Shown: positions 15,675-23,430, numbered from the stretch's first letter. The stretch is DNA of 49,634 nucleotides from Halodesulfovibrio spirochaetisodalis (GCF_001672295.1 NZ_JXMS01000028.1:1-49634); one strand, 5' to 3'. Numbers and translations: made by a program. Notes: generated from the sequence alone by a model not told the origin.

Positions 15675-18160
15675 TGCCAACATTATATACTGCACTCTCA
15701 CAGAACATCATTGAAACCCCAGAGTATGCGAAAGCAGTCAATGTTCTTTTCGATGCATATATCAAAAAAACAGCTGGTGAGCCTTTCGAATTACCTATCG
15801 ACACTCAACAAAAGCTGTCCACTTCTTCGCAGTACTTTTATCAATCCGATAACCAAGCTCACGTGAATGAAGGTGCTAATCTCTTATCAATGCTACTATT
15901 TGTAGCAGGCGAAGACACGGCGGAACTTATCCCAATTGCAAAGCAAGTTTATTCAGATTCGGGTGATTTCCCCAACCTTAAGCTCCTTGAAAATAAATTC
16001 CAACAAGTCAAATTTAAACTCAGTGTCTTTTCAAAAACGCAAAATGAGTTACGACAAACTTTAAACACAATCGAAGCTGTTTCCCATCCTCTAACTGACT
16101 ATCAAAGAAACCTTTGGGAAGATCTCAAAAATGATGAAGATGTGATCACAGTTGCCCCAACCTCCACAGGGAAAACTCACATCATCTTACAATACATCGT
16201 AGAGGAAGTAGCTTCAGCTTATGAAGCTTTTGCAGCTATTGTGGTACCGACACGTGCCCTTATCTCAGAAGTCGCAAATAACCTTTATGAAATTGCCAAA
16301 AGCAAAGGGTACGAAAACAACATCGAAATCTGTACTGTCCCTAAGGACGGTACTTTTAATGATAAAACGATATTTGTTATGACTCAAGAACGCTTATTTG
16401 AGTTACTCCAAGGTCAAGCAATTTCTTTCGATTACCTATTTATTGATGAAGCACATAACATCTCAGATAAGAGCCGAGGGGTTCTCCTTCACTTAACACT
16501 CCAACACGTCCTTGAAGACAGCTCTCCACAAATAATCATCAGTATGCCTTCTGAACAATATCAGAACGCATTTGAATCAGTATTCTCTGATGTTAATTTT
16601 TCAAGACAAATTGTAGCACACTCCCCTGTTGCAAAAGTTTTTATCTCCACAAAGCTGAAAGGAAGAAACATCGAGCTATCAAAACTCGGCTCTGACTCTT
16701 TGTGTGTTATTCCAAAGAATTTTACTGGAAGTAAGCTTGCAGATCTTGCCTATAGATTAGGGCAAGGCGAAAGCAACATCGTATACCGCAACAAAACCAA
16801 CGAATGTGAAGATGTTGCACGTGATATCGCAAAAAATATTCCAGAAGAAGTTAATTCAACTAGATTATTTGAAGCAGCGGACTATGTCGAAAAATTCTTA
16901 CATGAAGACTTTTCGTTAGCAGATAACTTAAGAAGAGGTGTCGCCTTTCACTATGGCCCATTGCCGGGAGTGATCAGGAGGATGATTGAAGATTTAGCTA
17001 GAGAAGGGGAAGTAAAATTTATCGCATGTACTAGCACATTGGCGGAGGGGGTTAATCTACCAGCAAAAAACCTATTCCTCATAAATCCAATGCAGATTGT
17101 ACCTTATAGCGCACCAGATAGATTGGAAGATGTTCGTCTAGACAACATCACAGGTCGCGCAGGAAGAATGCTAGAACATCTATCTGGTAATATTTTTCTT
17201 ATCGATCAAACAGAATGGACATTCAAAGATTATTTTGATGATATTAAGAAAGAAGAAAAAATTCCAATTTTCTTCAATGTGTTAAATGAAGATATCGAGA
17301 ATGTAATCAATGCATTAACAGGAACATTCGATTCCCAAGAAGAGGGACAATATACTCTCTACACTATTGCTAATAAATTAGTTCGTGAGTACGGCAATGA
17401 AACTCTATCAACCACGCTTAATGCACCAGAGCTATCACTTCCAGCTAACAAACAAGCAAGCTTAGTTGCGAGCATCAAAGCTGCTTACGAAAACCTAAAA
17501 GTCTCTACATTTACTTTAGAAGCAAATCCAACTATTGGCTACATCCAGCAGAACAGACTTTATCAATTTCTGAGTAGCCAAAGAAACATTGATGATTGGG
17601 TACTGCCTCACCCTATGTCAGCAGACTTGTACCCAAGACTTCTCACAATCTGCAACACCTTAAAGGATCAAGGTATTTTCTTCCCCACTCACTCAAGTTC
17701 TGAGTTTATTTCCAGCTTAGCTAAAAAATGGATTCAAGGAAAACCACTGAGAACAATCATAAACGACCAAATTGTATATGACAGTGGAAAAGAAAGAATT
17801 CCTTCCTGCAACAAAAGTGTTCGAGACGTTATCAAGACTGTAAATACAGATATACGCTTTAAATTCGCAGCAGCGTTGCGATGCTATCATCTAATTTTGA
17901 CTGAAGTACTATCCAAAATGAAATCTGATACTATATCTGTAAAGCTTCATACTTTTATAGAAATCGGAGGCTGCAGTGAACGAATCATTAACTTAGTTAA
18001 TATGGGTCTAGCACGCGAAGCAGCAATCGAAATTCACAATATTCTTCCTGATAGGATTCGTATTAGTTCTTTTGAAGAATTAAAAAAGCTGTTCGAGTCA
18101 AACAAACTTGAACAGCTTCACGCAGTAACCCAAAAAGAATTGGTTAAACTATTTTCATAG
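15674..18160 (+). CDS. hamB: Hachiman defence protein HamB (superfamily 2 DEAH helicase), 828 aa
   Basis: This is the helicase partner of HamA. The N-terminal 140 residues are helical and family specific. They are followed by the helicase core: motif I APTSTGKTH (161-169), a PTRAL motif Ia (192-196), DEAH in LFIDEAHNI (258-261), a CTSTLAEGVNLPA motif (about 456-468) and the motif VI NITGRAGRM (about 493-501). The last 250 residues are a helical C-terminal domain. The layout and neighbour make Hachiman the clear call rather than a generic repair helicase. The reading frame is intact, with no frameshift. The 3' end overlaps the convergent gene by 17 bases. Confidence 0.85.
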   Translation: MPTLYTALSQNIIETPEYAKAVNVLFDAYIKKTAGEPFELPIDTQQKLSTSSQYFYQSDNQAHVNEGANLLSMLLFVAGEDTAELIPIAKQVYSDSGDFPNLKLLENKFQQVKFKLSVFSKTQNELRQTLNTIEAVSHPLTDYQRNLWEDLKNDEDVITVAPTSTGKTHIILQYIVEEVASAYEAFAAIVVPTRALISEVANNLYEIAKSKGYENNIEICTVPKDGTFNDKTIFVMTQERLFELLQGQAISFDYLFIDEAHNISDKSRGVLLHLTLQHVLEDSSPQIIISMPSEQYQNAFESVFSDVNFSRQIVAHSPVAKVFISTKLKGRNIELSKLGSDSLCVIPKNFTGSKLADLAYRLGQGESNIVYRNKTNECEDVARDIAKNIPEEVNSTRLFEAADYVEKFLHEDFSLADNLRRGVAFHYGPLPGVIRRMIEDLAREGEVKFIACTSTLAEGVNLPAKNLFLINPMQIVPYSAPDRLEDVRLDNITGRAGRMLEHLSGNIFLIDQTEWTFKDYFDDIKKEEKIPIFFNVLNEDIENVINALTGTFDSQEEGQYTLYTIANKLVREYGNETLSTTLNAPELSLPANKQASLVASIKAAYENLKVSTFTLEANPTIGYIQQNRLYQFLSSQRNIDDWVLPHPMSADLYPRLLTICNTLKDQGIFFPTHSSSEFISSLAKKWIQGKPLRTIINDQIVYDSGKERIPSCNKSVRDVIKTVNTDIRFKFAAALRCYHLILTEVLSKMKSDTISVKLHTFIEIGGCSERIINLVNMGLAREAAIEIHNILPDRIRISSFEELKKLFESNKLEQLHAVTQKELVKLFS

Positions 18161-19004
18161 AAGTAGAAAAATAACTAAGGGCATTGAGAAGAACTTCCTT
18201 TGCCCTTTTTTCATCAATAAAATTCTTGCGAAGCAGCAATTCAGAATTAAAAACAGCATAAACAGTCCCCAAGTTTATGCTAACATGCTGCTCCTCTCTA
18301 TCAACAGCTTGCACAGCAAGGGCGCTGCACCCTTCATTTTCTATCAATTCATCTAGGTAGTTACAGGTTTCGGCTTGATCATATTCTTCTAGGTCGGAGA
18401 TAGTAAGCGCCAACTTCGATCTTTTTAAAAAACGAGTTTGGCTAATTCCTTCCAACAGCATTGGGACTCTATTAGGCTGCTCAAATAATTTAGCAAGATC
18501 TACTGTAACTTTTATCTCTTTAAAAATTTGAACTTCTTTAAGTTTCTCATATTCTGTCTCGCGCGAAACTTGCTCGACTACAATTTTAGATGTCCGTTCT
18601 GAACTAAATTGCTGCAGTACTGTTACTGCAGTCGATTTTAGACTATCACCTGGGCAAGTTGTAAAACCAAGTATGACTTTTCTATCTGGAACTAATACGA
18701 AATAAAATGGATCTCCAATAATTCCTTGGTTCAAAGAAATACCAGTGATCGCCCCATCATTTAACCCTCGCGTTTGCCAAGTATTTCTCTCCCTAACCAC
18801 AGATAAAAAATAACACTCATTTCCTTCCAATCCAAAGCTATCCTGCATTTTGATCAAATATTTCTTATCACGTATATTTATTAGCCTTGTTGGCTTATCT
18901 AGGCTTTTGCTAGAATCATGGACGGCAATAAAATCATCAAAGAATGAACCATATGCTTTTATCGAAAAGACTTTTACAGCAACTTTCTTTTTCAACTTAC
19001 TCAT
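18144..19004 (-). CDS. Unknown protein convergent with hamB, faintly RexA-like (286 aa)
   Basis: I do not recognise this family with confidence. The protein is soluble, mixed alpha/beta, with a beta-rich N-terminal half (residues 8-60, 95-125) and a helical C-terminal third. By eye the pattern GDPFYFVLVPDRKVILGF (about 103-120), followed by a region resembling IVVEQVSRETEYEKL, is laid out like the middle of lambda RexA, but this is a weak resemblance that needs a profile search. A GGGGAG site precedes ATG 19004. It is convergent with hamB, overlapping its last 17 bases, so the two stay together; a regulator, immunity factor or an independent exclusion gene are all possible. Its A+T-rich composition matches hamAB. 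Confidence 0.6.
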   Translation of the reverse strand: MSKLKKKVAVKVFSIKAYGSFFDDFIAVHDSSKSLDKPTRLINIRDKKYLIKMQDSFGLEGNECYFLSVVRERNTWQTRGLNDGAITGISLNQGIIGDPFYFVLVPDRKVILGFTTCPGDSLKSTAVTVLQQFSSERTSKIVVEQVSRETEYEKLKEVQIFKEIKVTVDLAKLFEQPNRVPMLLEGISQTRFLKRSKLALTISDLEEYDQAETCNYLDELIENEGCSALAVQAVDREEQHVSINLGTVYAVFNSELLLRKNFIDEKRAKEVLLNALSYFSTSMKIV

Positions 19005-19194
19005 AATACTCCCCGCATCCTACTCACAACTTTTATCCCGACCTCGAAGGAACAAGCAATCGCCTGTTATTATATAACAATATAGCAATGCATATATTCT
19101 AAATTGACTCTTACACCATTTGCTCAAAACTCACCAGCACCTGAAAGTCTAACTATTTTTTTCATATCCTACTAACAGCCGCAAAGCTCATTAC

Positions 19195-19374
19195 CTATCT
19201 CCCCTGCCTTACCAGCCACACCGTCAACGCATTCACTTCAGCCCCGTAGGTGCGCCCGTCCTTGTAGATCGGCGCACCTTGTTCATGCCATTTCTTAACA
19301 GTCCGACGACTTCGGCCAAACTCTTTACATATCTGTTCAAGACTCTTCAAAACCTTCGGTGCCACAACTGTCAT
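19195..19374 (-). CDS. Small helix-turn-helix protein, excisionase- or Nu1-like (59 aa)
   Basis: This short frame starts at ATG 19374 with a GGAGGGG site upstream, located in the end of the preceding gene. The product begins MTVVAPKVLKSLEQICKEFG and has a winged-helix-like SLEQICKEFGRSRRTVKKWH motif (11-30), then a wing with GAPIYKDGRTYGAEV and a final WLVRQGR. This is the layout of phage DNA-binding proteins such as excisionase/AlpA or the Nu1-type DNA-packaging domain. It is the third gene of the int-HTH-HTH cluster, so a recombination directionality role is reasonable but unproven. Confidence 0.6.
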   Translation of the reverse strand: MTVVAPKVLKSLEQICKEFGRSRRTVKKWHEQGAPIYKDGRTYGAEVNALTVWLVRQGR

Positions 19375-19378
19375 CTCG

Positions 19379-19579
19379 CTACCCCTCCGTGCCTAGTACT
19401 TCGCGTTCATCTAAAAATTTTTCCAGAGCCGCCTGCCGGATTCGGTACATGGGCTTTGCTGCTGATCCGATGTTACTGGCGCGCAGCTCTCCCTTGCGGA
19501 TAAGCTTACGCACAACCTCAACGCGTACCCCAAGAGCGGCAGAAACATCCTTTACGGTCAGCGTTACACTTACACTCAT
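19379..19579 (-). CDS. Helix-turn-helix (MerR/excisionase-type) protein, 66 aa
   Basis: The protein consists of one winged helix: LTVKDVSAALGVRVEVVRKL (about 7-26) forms the helix-turn-helix, IRKGELRASNIG the wing, and MYRIRQAALEKFLDERE the closing helix. This is the standard 'helix-turn-helix domain, excisionase-like' architecture. Its ATG overlaps the integrase stop by 4 bases, so it is cotranslated with the recombinase. It probably acts as a recombination directionality factor or a local regulator of int. Confidence 0.7.
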   Translation of the reverse strand: MSVSVTLTVKDVSAALGVRVEVVRKLIRKGELRASNIGSAAKPMYRIRQAALEKFLDEREVLGTEG

Positions 19580-20205
19580 GCTCTCTCTCCTATGCTGAAA
19601 CTGCGCACCGCACCACGTAGATGCTCGTTCCGGAACGCAAGATAACTCTCGGTACTCCCCACGCTCTTGTGCCCGAGCGCCTTGGCAGTCTCGCGGTAGG
19701 CATCCACACCAACGCCCTGTGCGACAAGATCAAGCATATGCTCATACACGTTGTTGCCAAAGGTCTTACGCATGGAGTGCGTTCCCAGCTTGCCGGATAA
19801 CCCGCACATGCCGAACGCACGGGATAGAATCTGGTACGCCCTCACCCGTGTAATCGGGCTATTCTTCCCTTGCCGAGACTTGAACAGATAGCTGTCGTGG
19901 TTCCACACGCCGCGCTTCTGCATAACGTAGATCAACGCAAGAACAGCCTCTTGCGCTTGAGGATTCATAAACACCTGCCTGCTCTCATGCTTGCCTTTCA
20001 TGTTCCGGCGCAGCACTTCCACCTCTGCCCGTACACGCTTGTTCTGCACCACATCACGCACCCGCAGAGAAAGCAGCTCAGAAATCCTAAAACCGCTCAT
20101 CACACCAAGAATAAACAACGTCCTGTCCCGCTGCGCATCGTACCCGGTAAAGCTACTTGCAACCTGCTGCACTTCTTCAACAGAAAGCGGCCTGCACCCC
20201 TTCAT
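19576..20205 (-). CDS. int: Short tyrosine recombinase (phage integrase), 209 aa
   Basis: The catalytic domain is complete: R40 in SGFRISELL, K72 in KGKHESRQV, H143-x-x-R146 in THSMRKTF, H179 in LGHKSVGSTESYL and nucleophile Y188. The protein starts almost directly at the catalytic domain and lacks the N-terminal arm-binding and SAM-like core-binding domains of usual 320-400 residue phage integrases; it is closer in size to FimB/FimE. I chose ATG 20205, which has GAGG 5 bases upstream. It is followed by two overlapping HTH genes. It lies in the middle of the prophage, about 12 kb from the tRNA end, which is unusual for the enzyme that does integration. Confidence 0.85.
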   Translation of the reverse strand: MKGCRPLSVEEVQQVASSFTGYDAQRDRTLFILGVMSGFRISELLSLRVRDVVQNKRVRAEVEVLRRNMKGKHESRQVFMNPQAQEAVLALIYVMQKRGVWNHDSYLFKSRQGKNSPITRVRAYQILSRAFGMCGLSGKLGTHSMRKTFGNNVYEHMLDLVAQGVGVDAYRETAKALGHKSVGSTESYLAFRNEHLRGAVRSFSIGERA

Positions 20206-20573
20206 TTGCACCTCATGAAAAATGTTAAACTCAGCAACCTAACGCGCTGCTGAAATCCTGCCCGAAAAATTCCGCTCTCAACCGCCCTTGTCCTCATCCA
20301 CTCAAAAACTCAGCGTTCGGAAATAGAAGCTTAACTCTTTGTAATTTAATTCAATCCACAATCTGACGTTTGTTCGGAAATAAAAACCACTCCGTGAAAC
20401 AATTCAGCACCTTTGTAGAAAACGCAGCACCCGTTTAAAACGCGTCTAGCACGGTCTAGCTGCATGAGATTTATGTTTGCTGAGTCTGTTAAGCTCATAA
20501 AGCTTCAACGCGCTAACAACCTACTTTTATCTAGAGAGTTTACATTTAACATCAAAAGCTTTAATCGTCTTAT
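20206..20573. other. Gene-free interval upstream of int
   Basis: No convincing gene lies here. There are two GTTCGGAAATA repeats (about 20317 and 20371), a GTCTAGCACGGTCTAGC repeat near 20443-20459 and A+T-rich sequence. They could be recombinase or regulator binding sites; nothing here matches the 3' end of the tRNA-Arg gene, so I see no attachment core. Confidence 0.4.
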
Positions 20574-21140
20574 ATGCTTAACATTTTTAACAACCTTACT
20601 GATTACACATCGGATGGCGGAAACCTTGATGAACGAGGAAAAATTGCGATTAGATATGCAATCGTTGCAATCCTATTAAAGCTTTACTCTCTTTCACCTG
20701 TAGACTTTTCTTCAGTAAAAGAAGCACAAAGCGCTTCATCTATTGTTACTCAATATTTATTTACGGTACTTCCTGAGAAGGCACTCTACATATTTACGAT
20801 AGTAAACATGTATACAATGCTAGCTTTCTTTTTCTTTTATTTGGGAACCTATTCATGGATACTTTTACAAGCAGACAAAACTCCATTTGACAAAACGAAC
20901 CGGTCTTTCTTTCAAATTATGAAGAAAGATATTTCTAGCTTACAGAACAAATTCGAAAAATTTATATATTATACATTTCTCCCATTGGCTTTTTTGGCAT
21001 TTTATCTATCTAAATGCCTTCACTGTCTTCACAGAGCATTTTCAAGAATAGTGCCTGGATTATTTGGAATGGTGGCATTCTTCGTGACAATTAAGGAATT
21101 CTGTAAACTAGTTATCTTGTCATCTGATATACTCCCCTAA
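20574..21140 (+). CDS. Membrane protein of unknown function, likely prophage moron (188 aa)
   Basis: The gene is A+T-rich compared with its neighbours and lies on the opposite strand, convergent with the M15-like gene (21-base overlap), which fits an independently transcribed 'moron'. The product has a soluble N-terminus of about 25 residues, hydrophobic segments at roughly 26-42, 76-98, 130-146 and 158-182, and a Lys/Phe-rich cytoplasmic loop between the second and third. I do not recognise a family. No clear ribosome site precedes ATG 20574, so the start is uncertain. Superinfection exclusion is a common role for such membrane proteins but nothing in the sequence proves it. Confidence 0.55.
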   Translation: MLNIFNNLTDYTSDGGNLDERGKIAIRYAIVAILLKLYSLSPVDFSSVKEAQSASSIVTQYLFTVLPEKALYIFTIVNMYTMLAFFFFYLGTYSWILLQADKTPFDKTNRSFFQIMKKDISSLQNKFEKFIYYTFLPLAFLAFYLSKCLHCLHRAFSRIVPGLFGMVAFFVTIKEFCKLVILSSDILP

Positions 21141-21650
21141 CCCCGCTCTATTCCCCTTCACACCAACCACCCACACGGCTTCACCGTACCGCTCGTGCTG
21201 GCCTCTATCGAAGTGGAACCAACTCATGCCGTCGAAAGCTTCTATGCGCTGGATGTGTTCAAACTCCGGCGCATTTGTTTTTGCTTGCATGTCGGCCCAT
21301 ATCTCAGTGGGTGTCACGTGAGTAAACTTGCAGTCAAAAGCGCGGAACAACCTGTGTTCAGAAAGCGTAGCACCTTCCTCGCACTCCCAAGGTCGATACC
21401 CGGCGAAACGAAAGATATGCGCCTTGCTAAGATCAAGCGCATCGGCTTCGCTAAACGCCTTCCAGTTATTCACCATGCAGGAGCCGTAACGCTTGCGCAG
21501 CAGATCGAGCGTAACAAGCGCTAGCTGGTCAAAGCAGCGAAACAACTTCTGCGGGTTACTCGCATACACCTGCTGCATAGGTTTTGGCAGCAGAGGAATC
21601 GGCGGAATAAGCTCTTCGATTGCAAAATGTTCTGGAATAAAATTACTCAT
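21120..21650 (-). CDS. M15-type peptidase-like protein (176 aa), possible cell-wall endopeptidase
   Basis: The sequence has the order of motifs seen in M15 (D-Ala-D-Ala carboxypeptidase/L-Ala-D-Glu endopeptidase) enzymes: an N-terminal HFAIEELIPP (about 7-16), the zinc-ligand stretch SEHRLFRAFDCKF (about 96-108, giving H..[5]..A.D), and a later WFHFDRG (about 144-150) that would provide the third ligand. The usual Gly of HxxGxAxD is Arg here. I start at ATG 21650, placed 5 bases after AAAGGAG. The enzyme would cut peptidoglycan cross-links, so it could be the endolysin missing from the late cluster. Its place at the end of the replication operon, not beside the holin, is odd and leaves the role open. 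Confidence 0.55.
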   Translation of the reverse strand: MSNFIPEHFAIEELIPPIPLLPKPMQQVYASNPQKLFRCFDQLALVTLDLLRKRYGSCMVNNWKAFSEADALDLSKAHIFRFAGYRPWECEEGATLSEHRLFRAFDCKFTHVTPTEIWADMQAKTNAPEFEHIQRIEAFDGMSWFHFDRGQHERYGEAVWVVGVKGNRAGLGEYIR

Positions 21651-21834
21651 CATATCTCCTTTGCTCTGTTGAATTTTCACACCCCGCACAATCTCTGACA
21701 TACCGCCATTGCCACCCGACCAGCTTGCACGGCCTCAAGTGCGGAAACTTCTCTTTCCATTCCCGCGCCTGCTCCCAGCTGATGCAGCCAATGGACTCCG
21801 GCGAGGGCGGCGAAAATTTACACCCTGCTGCCAT
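21643..21834 (-). CDS. Small Trp/Cys-containing phage protein (63 aa)
   Basis: This short protein, starting MAAGCKFSPPSPESIGCISW, has two central Trp-rich stretches and a CAGC pair near the C-terminus that with the two earlier Cys could bind a metal. It overlaps the end of the upstream gene by 17 bases and the start of the M15-like gene by 8 bases, a compact phage operon pattern that supports it being translated. I do not recognise the family and can assign no function. Confidence 0.5.
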   Translation of the reverse strand: MAAGCKFSPPSPESIGCISWEQAREWKEKFPHLRPCKLVGWQWRYVRDCAGCENSTEQRRYDE

Positions 21835-22222
21835 GCTGACGCGGCATATGCTTTGCCGGACTTGTGGCGTTGACCCTGTCTAAGATGCTGGCAATGTTAT
21901 CCAAGGCAGTCTTGCAGTACTCTTTGCTTACCGGCTCCGGCGCAGCTGCAAGCGCCTTTTGCTGCGTTGCATCCACCTCGGAGCGCAGCAACGTCAGCTG
22001 TTCCAGCACATCCTTGCCGGTGGGAATAAAATTATTCTTCACCCGCCAGCTCCGGATAACCGCAATAAACTCCGCCTCCGTCACTTTGTGGGGCAAAATG
22101 TCTTCCTGCAGCATGGCTGCCAGCTCCTCAAGCTCGGTTACGCGATACCGACTCGCCGGATGCAAGCGCAGGTTGAGCCTGCCCAGCTCCAAGCGAATCA
22201 GCGCCGTTGGTACCTGTCGCAT
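21818..22222 (-). CDS. Phage replication-region protein (134 aa)
   Basis: This helical protein has a basic N-terminus, a WRVKNNFIPTGKDVLEQL segment (about 59-76) and an Ala/Glu-rich C-terminal half. ATG 22222 has a very good GGGAGG site, although it lies 95 bases inside the replication gene in another frame. A second candidate, ATG 22114 after GAGGAG, would avoid the overlap. Its position right after a replication initiator suggests an accessory such as a helicase loader, by analogy with lambda O-P, but there is no Walker motif, so it is not an AAA+ DnaC-type loader. Confidence 0.55.
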   Translation of the reverse strand: MRQVPTALIRLELGRLNLRLHPASRYRVTELEELAAMLQEDILPHKVTEAEFIAVIRSWRVKNNFIPTGKDVLEQLTLLRSEVDATQQKALAAAPEPVSKEYCKTALDNIASILDRVNATSPAKHMPRQHGSRV

Positions 22223-23066
22223 TCAATTCCTCCCGCAGTTGATTCAAATACTCAACTTCCTGCCGCTGCTCCAAGTCCACACACTCGCGGTATGACCTCG
22301 GCTGCGGAACCTGCCCGTGCTGCGGCACAGCTGCCGCCCGTGGCTTATCCTGCTCACGCGAAAGCCAGCTGGTAATAAACGCCTTAATGCCCCTGCGCGT
22401 CTTCCTGCGCGTCTGGTTCCCGATAAGCCAGCCCTTCATGGCTCTTAATGCTTGTGACACATCCACGTTCGGGTACAGCGGCGCAAGCTCTGCCACAAAC
22501 TCCTGTGTCACCTCGAATGCAGAACCATCATTCAGCGGCAAAGTACAAATAAGCGTCTGCTGAATTAGCGGCGTCGATTGTTCCTCGAACTCTGGACAAT
22601 AAATACTGGGAGATTCATTGGGAGGTTCTATGGGAGATTCTGTGTCCCACTTTTGGTACTGGTGCCCGTCCCACTTTTGGGACTGGTGAGGAGTACTTTT
22701 TGGGCTATGCCCACTTTTGGACATGGTTACCTTTTGGGTCTGGTACATGTCCCTATTTTGGGCTTGGTTACTTTTTGGGACTAGTGTTTCTTCCTCACGG
22801 CCACGCACCCCGATCAAAACGTATTCGGGAACAGATTTGTTATAGCCAACAGATCGACCTGTTTTTTCGATCAAGCCTTTCTCACGAAGACGCTTTAAAA
22901 CCGCCAAAACTGTTTTACGATTTAGCCCAGCATCCTTGGCCAGTCGTGAGACAGAGGGATAGCAGGTGTGATCTTCCCCTGCCCTGTCTGCCATAGAAAG
23001 CAGTACTATTTTATCAGTCGACTTTAGCTCTTGTTTCCAAGCCCATGTTGTTGCATCAAGGCTCAT
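22128..23066 (-). CDS. Phage replication initiator, HTH type (312 aa)
   Basis: The N-terminal domain is a winged helix as in O-like initiators: WAWKQELKSTDKIVLLSMAD (9-28), then CYPSVSRLAKDAGLNRKTV and VLKRLREKGLIEKTG (about 35-70). A Ser/Gln/Pro/Trp-rich linker (about 95-145) is encoded by the iteron-like DNA repeats at 22645-22785. The second half contains a helical NVDVSQALRAMKGWLIGN segment and a Lys/Arg-rich ITSWLSREQ motif typical of phage replisome organisers. AAGGATG precedes ATG 23066. It is the main gene of the leftward early operon and probably binds the repeats inside its own gene to open the origin. Confidence 0.75.
   Translation of the reverse strand: MSLDATTWAWKQELKSTDKIVLLSMADRAGEDHTCYPSVSRLAKDAGLNRKTVLAVLKRLREKGLIEKTGRSVGYNKSVPEYVLIGVRGREEETLVPKSNQAQNRDMYQTQKVTMSKSGHSPKSTPHQSQKWDGHQYQKWDTESPIEPPNESPSIYCPEFEEQSTPLIQQTLICTLPLNDGSAFEVTQEFVAELAPLYPNVDVSQALRAMKGWLIGNQTRRKTRRGIKAFITSWLSREQDKPRAAAVPQHGQVPQPRSYRECVDLEQRQEVEYLNQLREELNATGTNGADSLGAGQAQPALASGESVSRNRA
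22645..22785 (-). repeat. Seven iteron-like direct repeats inside the replication gene (candidate phage origin)
   Basis: A motif of the form CCCACTTTTGGGACTGGT (plus-strand spelling) recurs with TTTTGG cores starting at 22651, 22675, 22698, 22715, 22732, 22756 and 22773. The spacings are 24, 23, 17, 17, 24 and 17 bases. Most copies share an (A/T)CTTTTTGGG(A/T)CTGGT pattern. The repeats encode the Gln/Lys/Trp-rich linker of the HTH initiator. This mirrors lambda, where O-binding iterons lie inside the O gene, and makes this the best candidate replication origin. Confidence 0.7.
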
Positions 23067-23205
23067 AATTCATCCTTACTACCTTTCATTACTTGTCATT
23101 ACTTTGCACTACTCACAGAAGTTACAAACATTTTTAGAAAGTCTCCTTTTATGCTAACCAGTTAAATTCTCACACATAAAAGATATAACTTAAAAGGAGA
23201 CCCTC

Positions 23206-23430
23206 ATGACTAAAACTTGTCCATTTGCAAAAGAGATCGCATCAAAGAACACGTTTATCGACGCTTCCACCAACCCCTCTGGCCGATTAGGTGACCATGA
23301 GTGCAGGTTGACGGAATGCAAATTTAACGAAGCAGGCCATCTCTGCCGCATTAATGCTATTTTCAATTATCAGCGTGATACAAACGAACTAGTGCGAAAG
23401 CTTGCAAGCCGGTTAGGCATCAGCGTCTAA
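23206..23430 (+). CDS. Small Cys-rich protein, divergent from the replication gene (74 aa)
   Basis: A textbook AAAAGGAG ribosome site precedes ATG 23206. The product has five Cys (CPF near the start, then HEC, TEC and HLC), which could bind zinc, and a helical Arg/Lys-rich C-terminus (ELVRKLASRLGI). It is read rightward from the 140-base gap it shares with the leftward replication gene and converges, with an 11-base overlap, on the next gene. I do not recognise the family. An isolated opposite-strand gene in the early operon suggests a regulatory or lysogen-expressed small protein. Confidence 0.6.
   Translation: MTKTCPFAKEIASKNTFIDASTNPSGRLGDHECRLTECKFNEAGHLCRINAIFNYQRDTNELVRKLASRLGISV

Noticed and set aside
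19195-19374. Attachment core near int
   Set aside because: The GGTGCGCCC and GGCGCACC stretches here look like the tRNA end at first, but they form a local inverted repeat in a coding region and do not extend to the tRNA sequence.
20464-20679. 71-codon frame overlapping the membrane gene
   Set aside because: It overlaps the start of the better 188-residue frame, lacks a ribosome site and has no recognisable structure.
22645-22785. CRISPR array
   Set aside because: The repeat units are short and imperfect, spacings are 17-24 bases without unique spacers, and they lie within a coding frame; iterons explain them.
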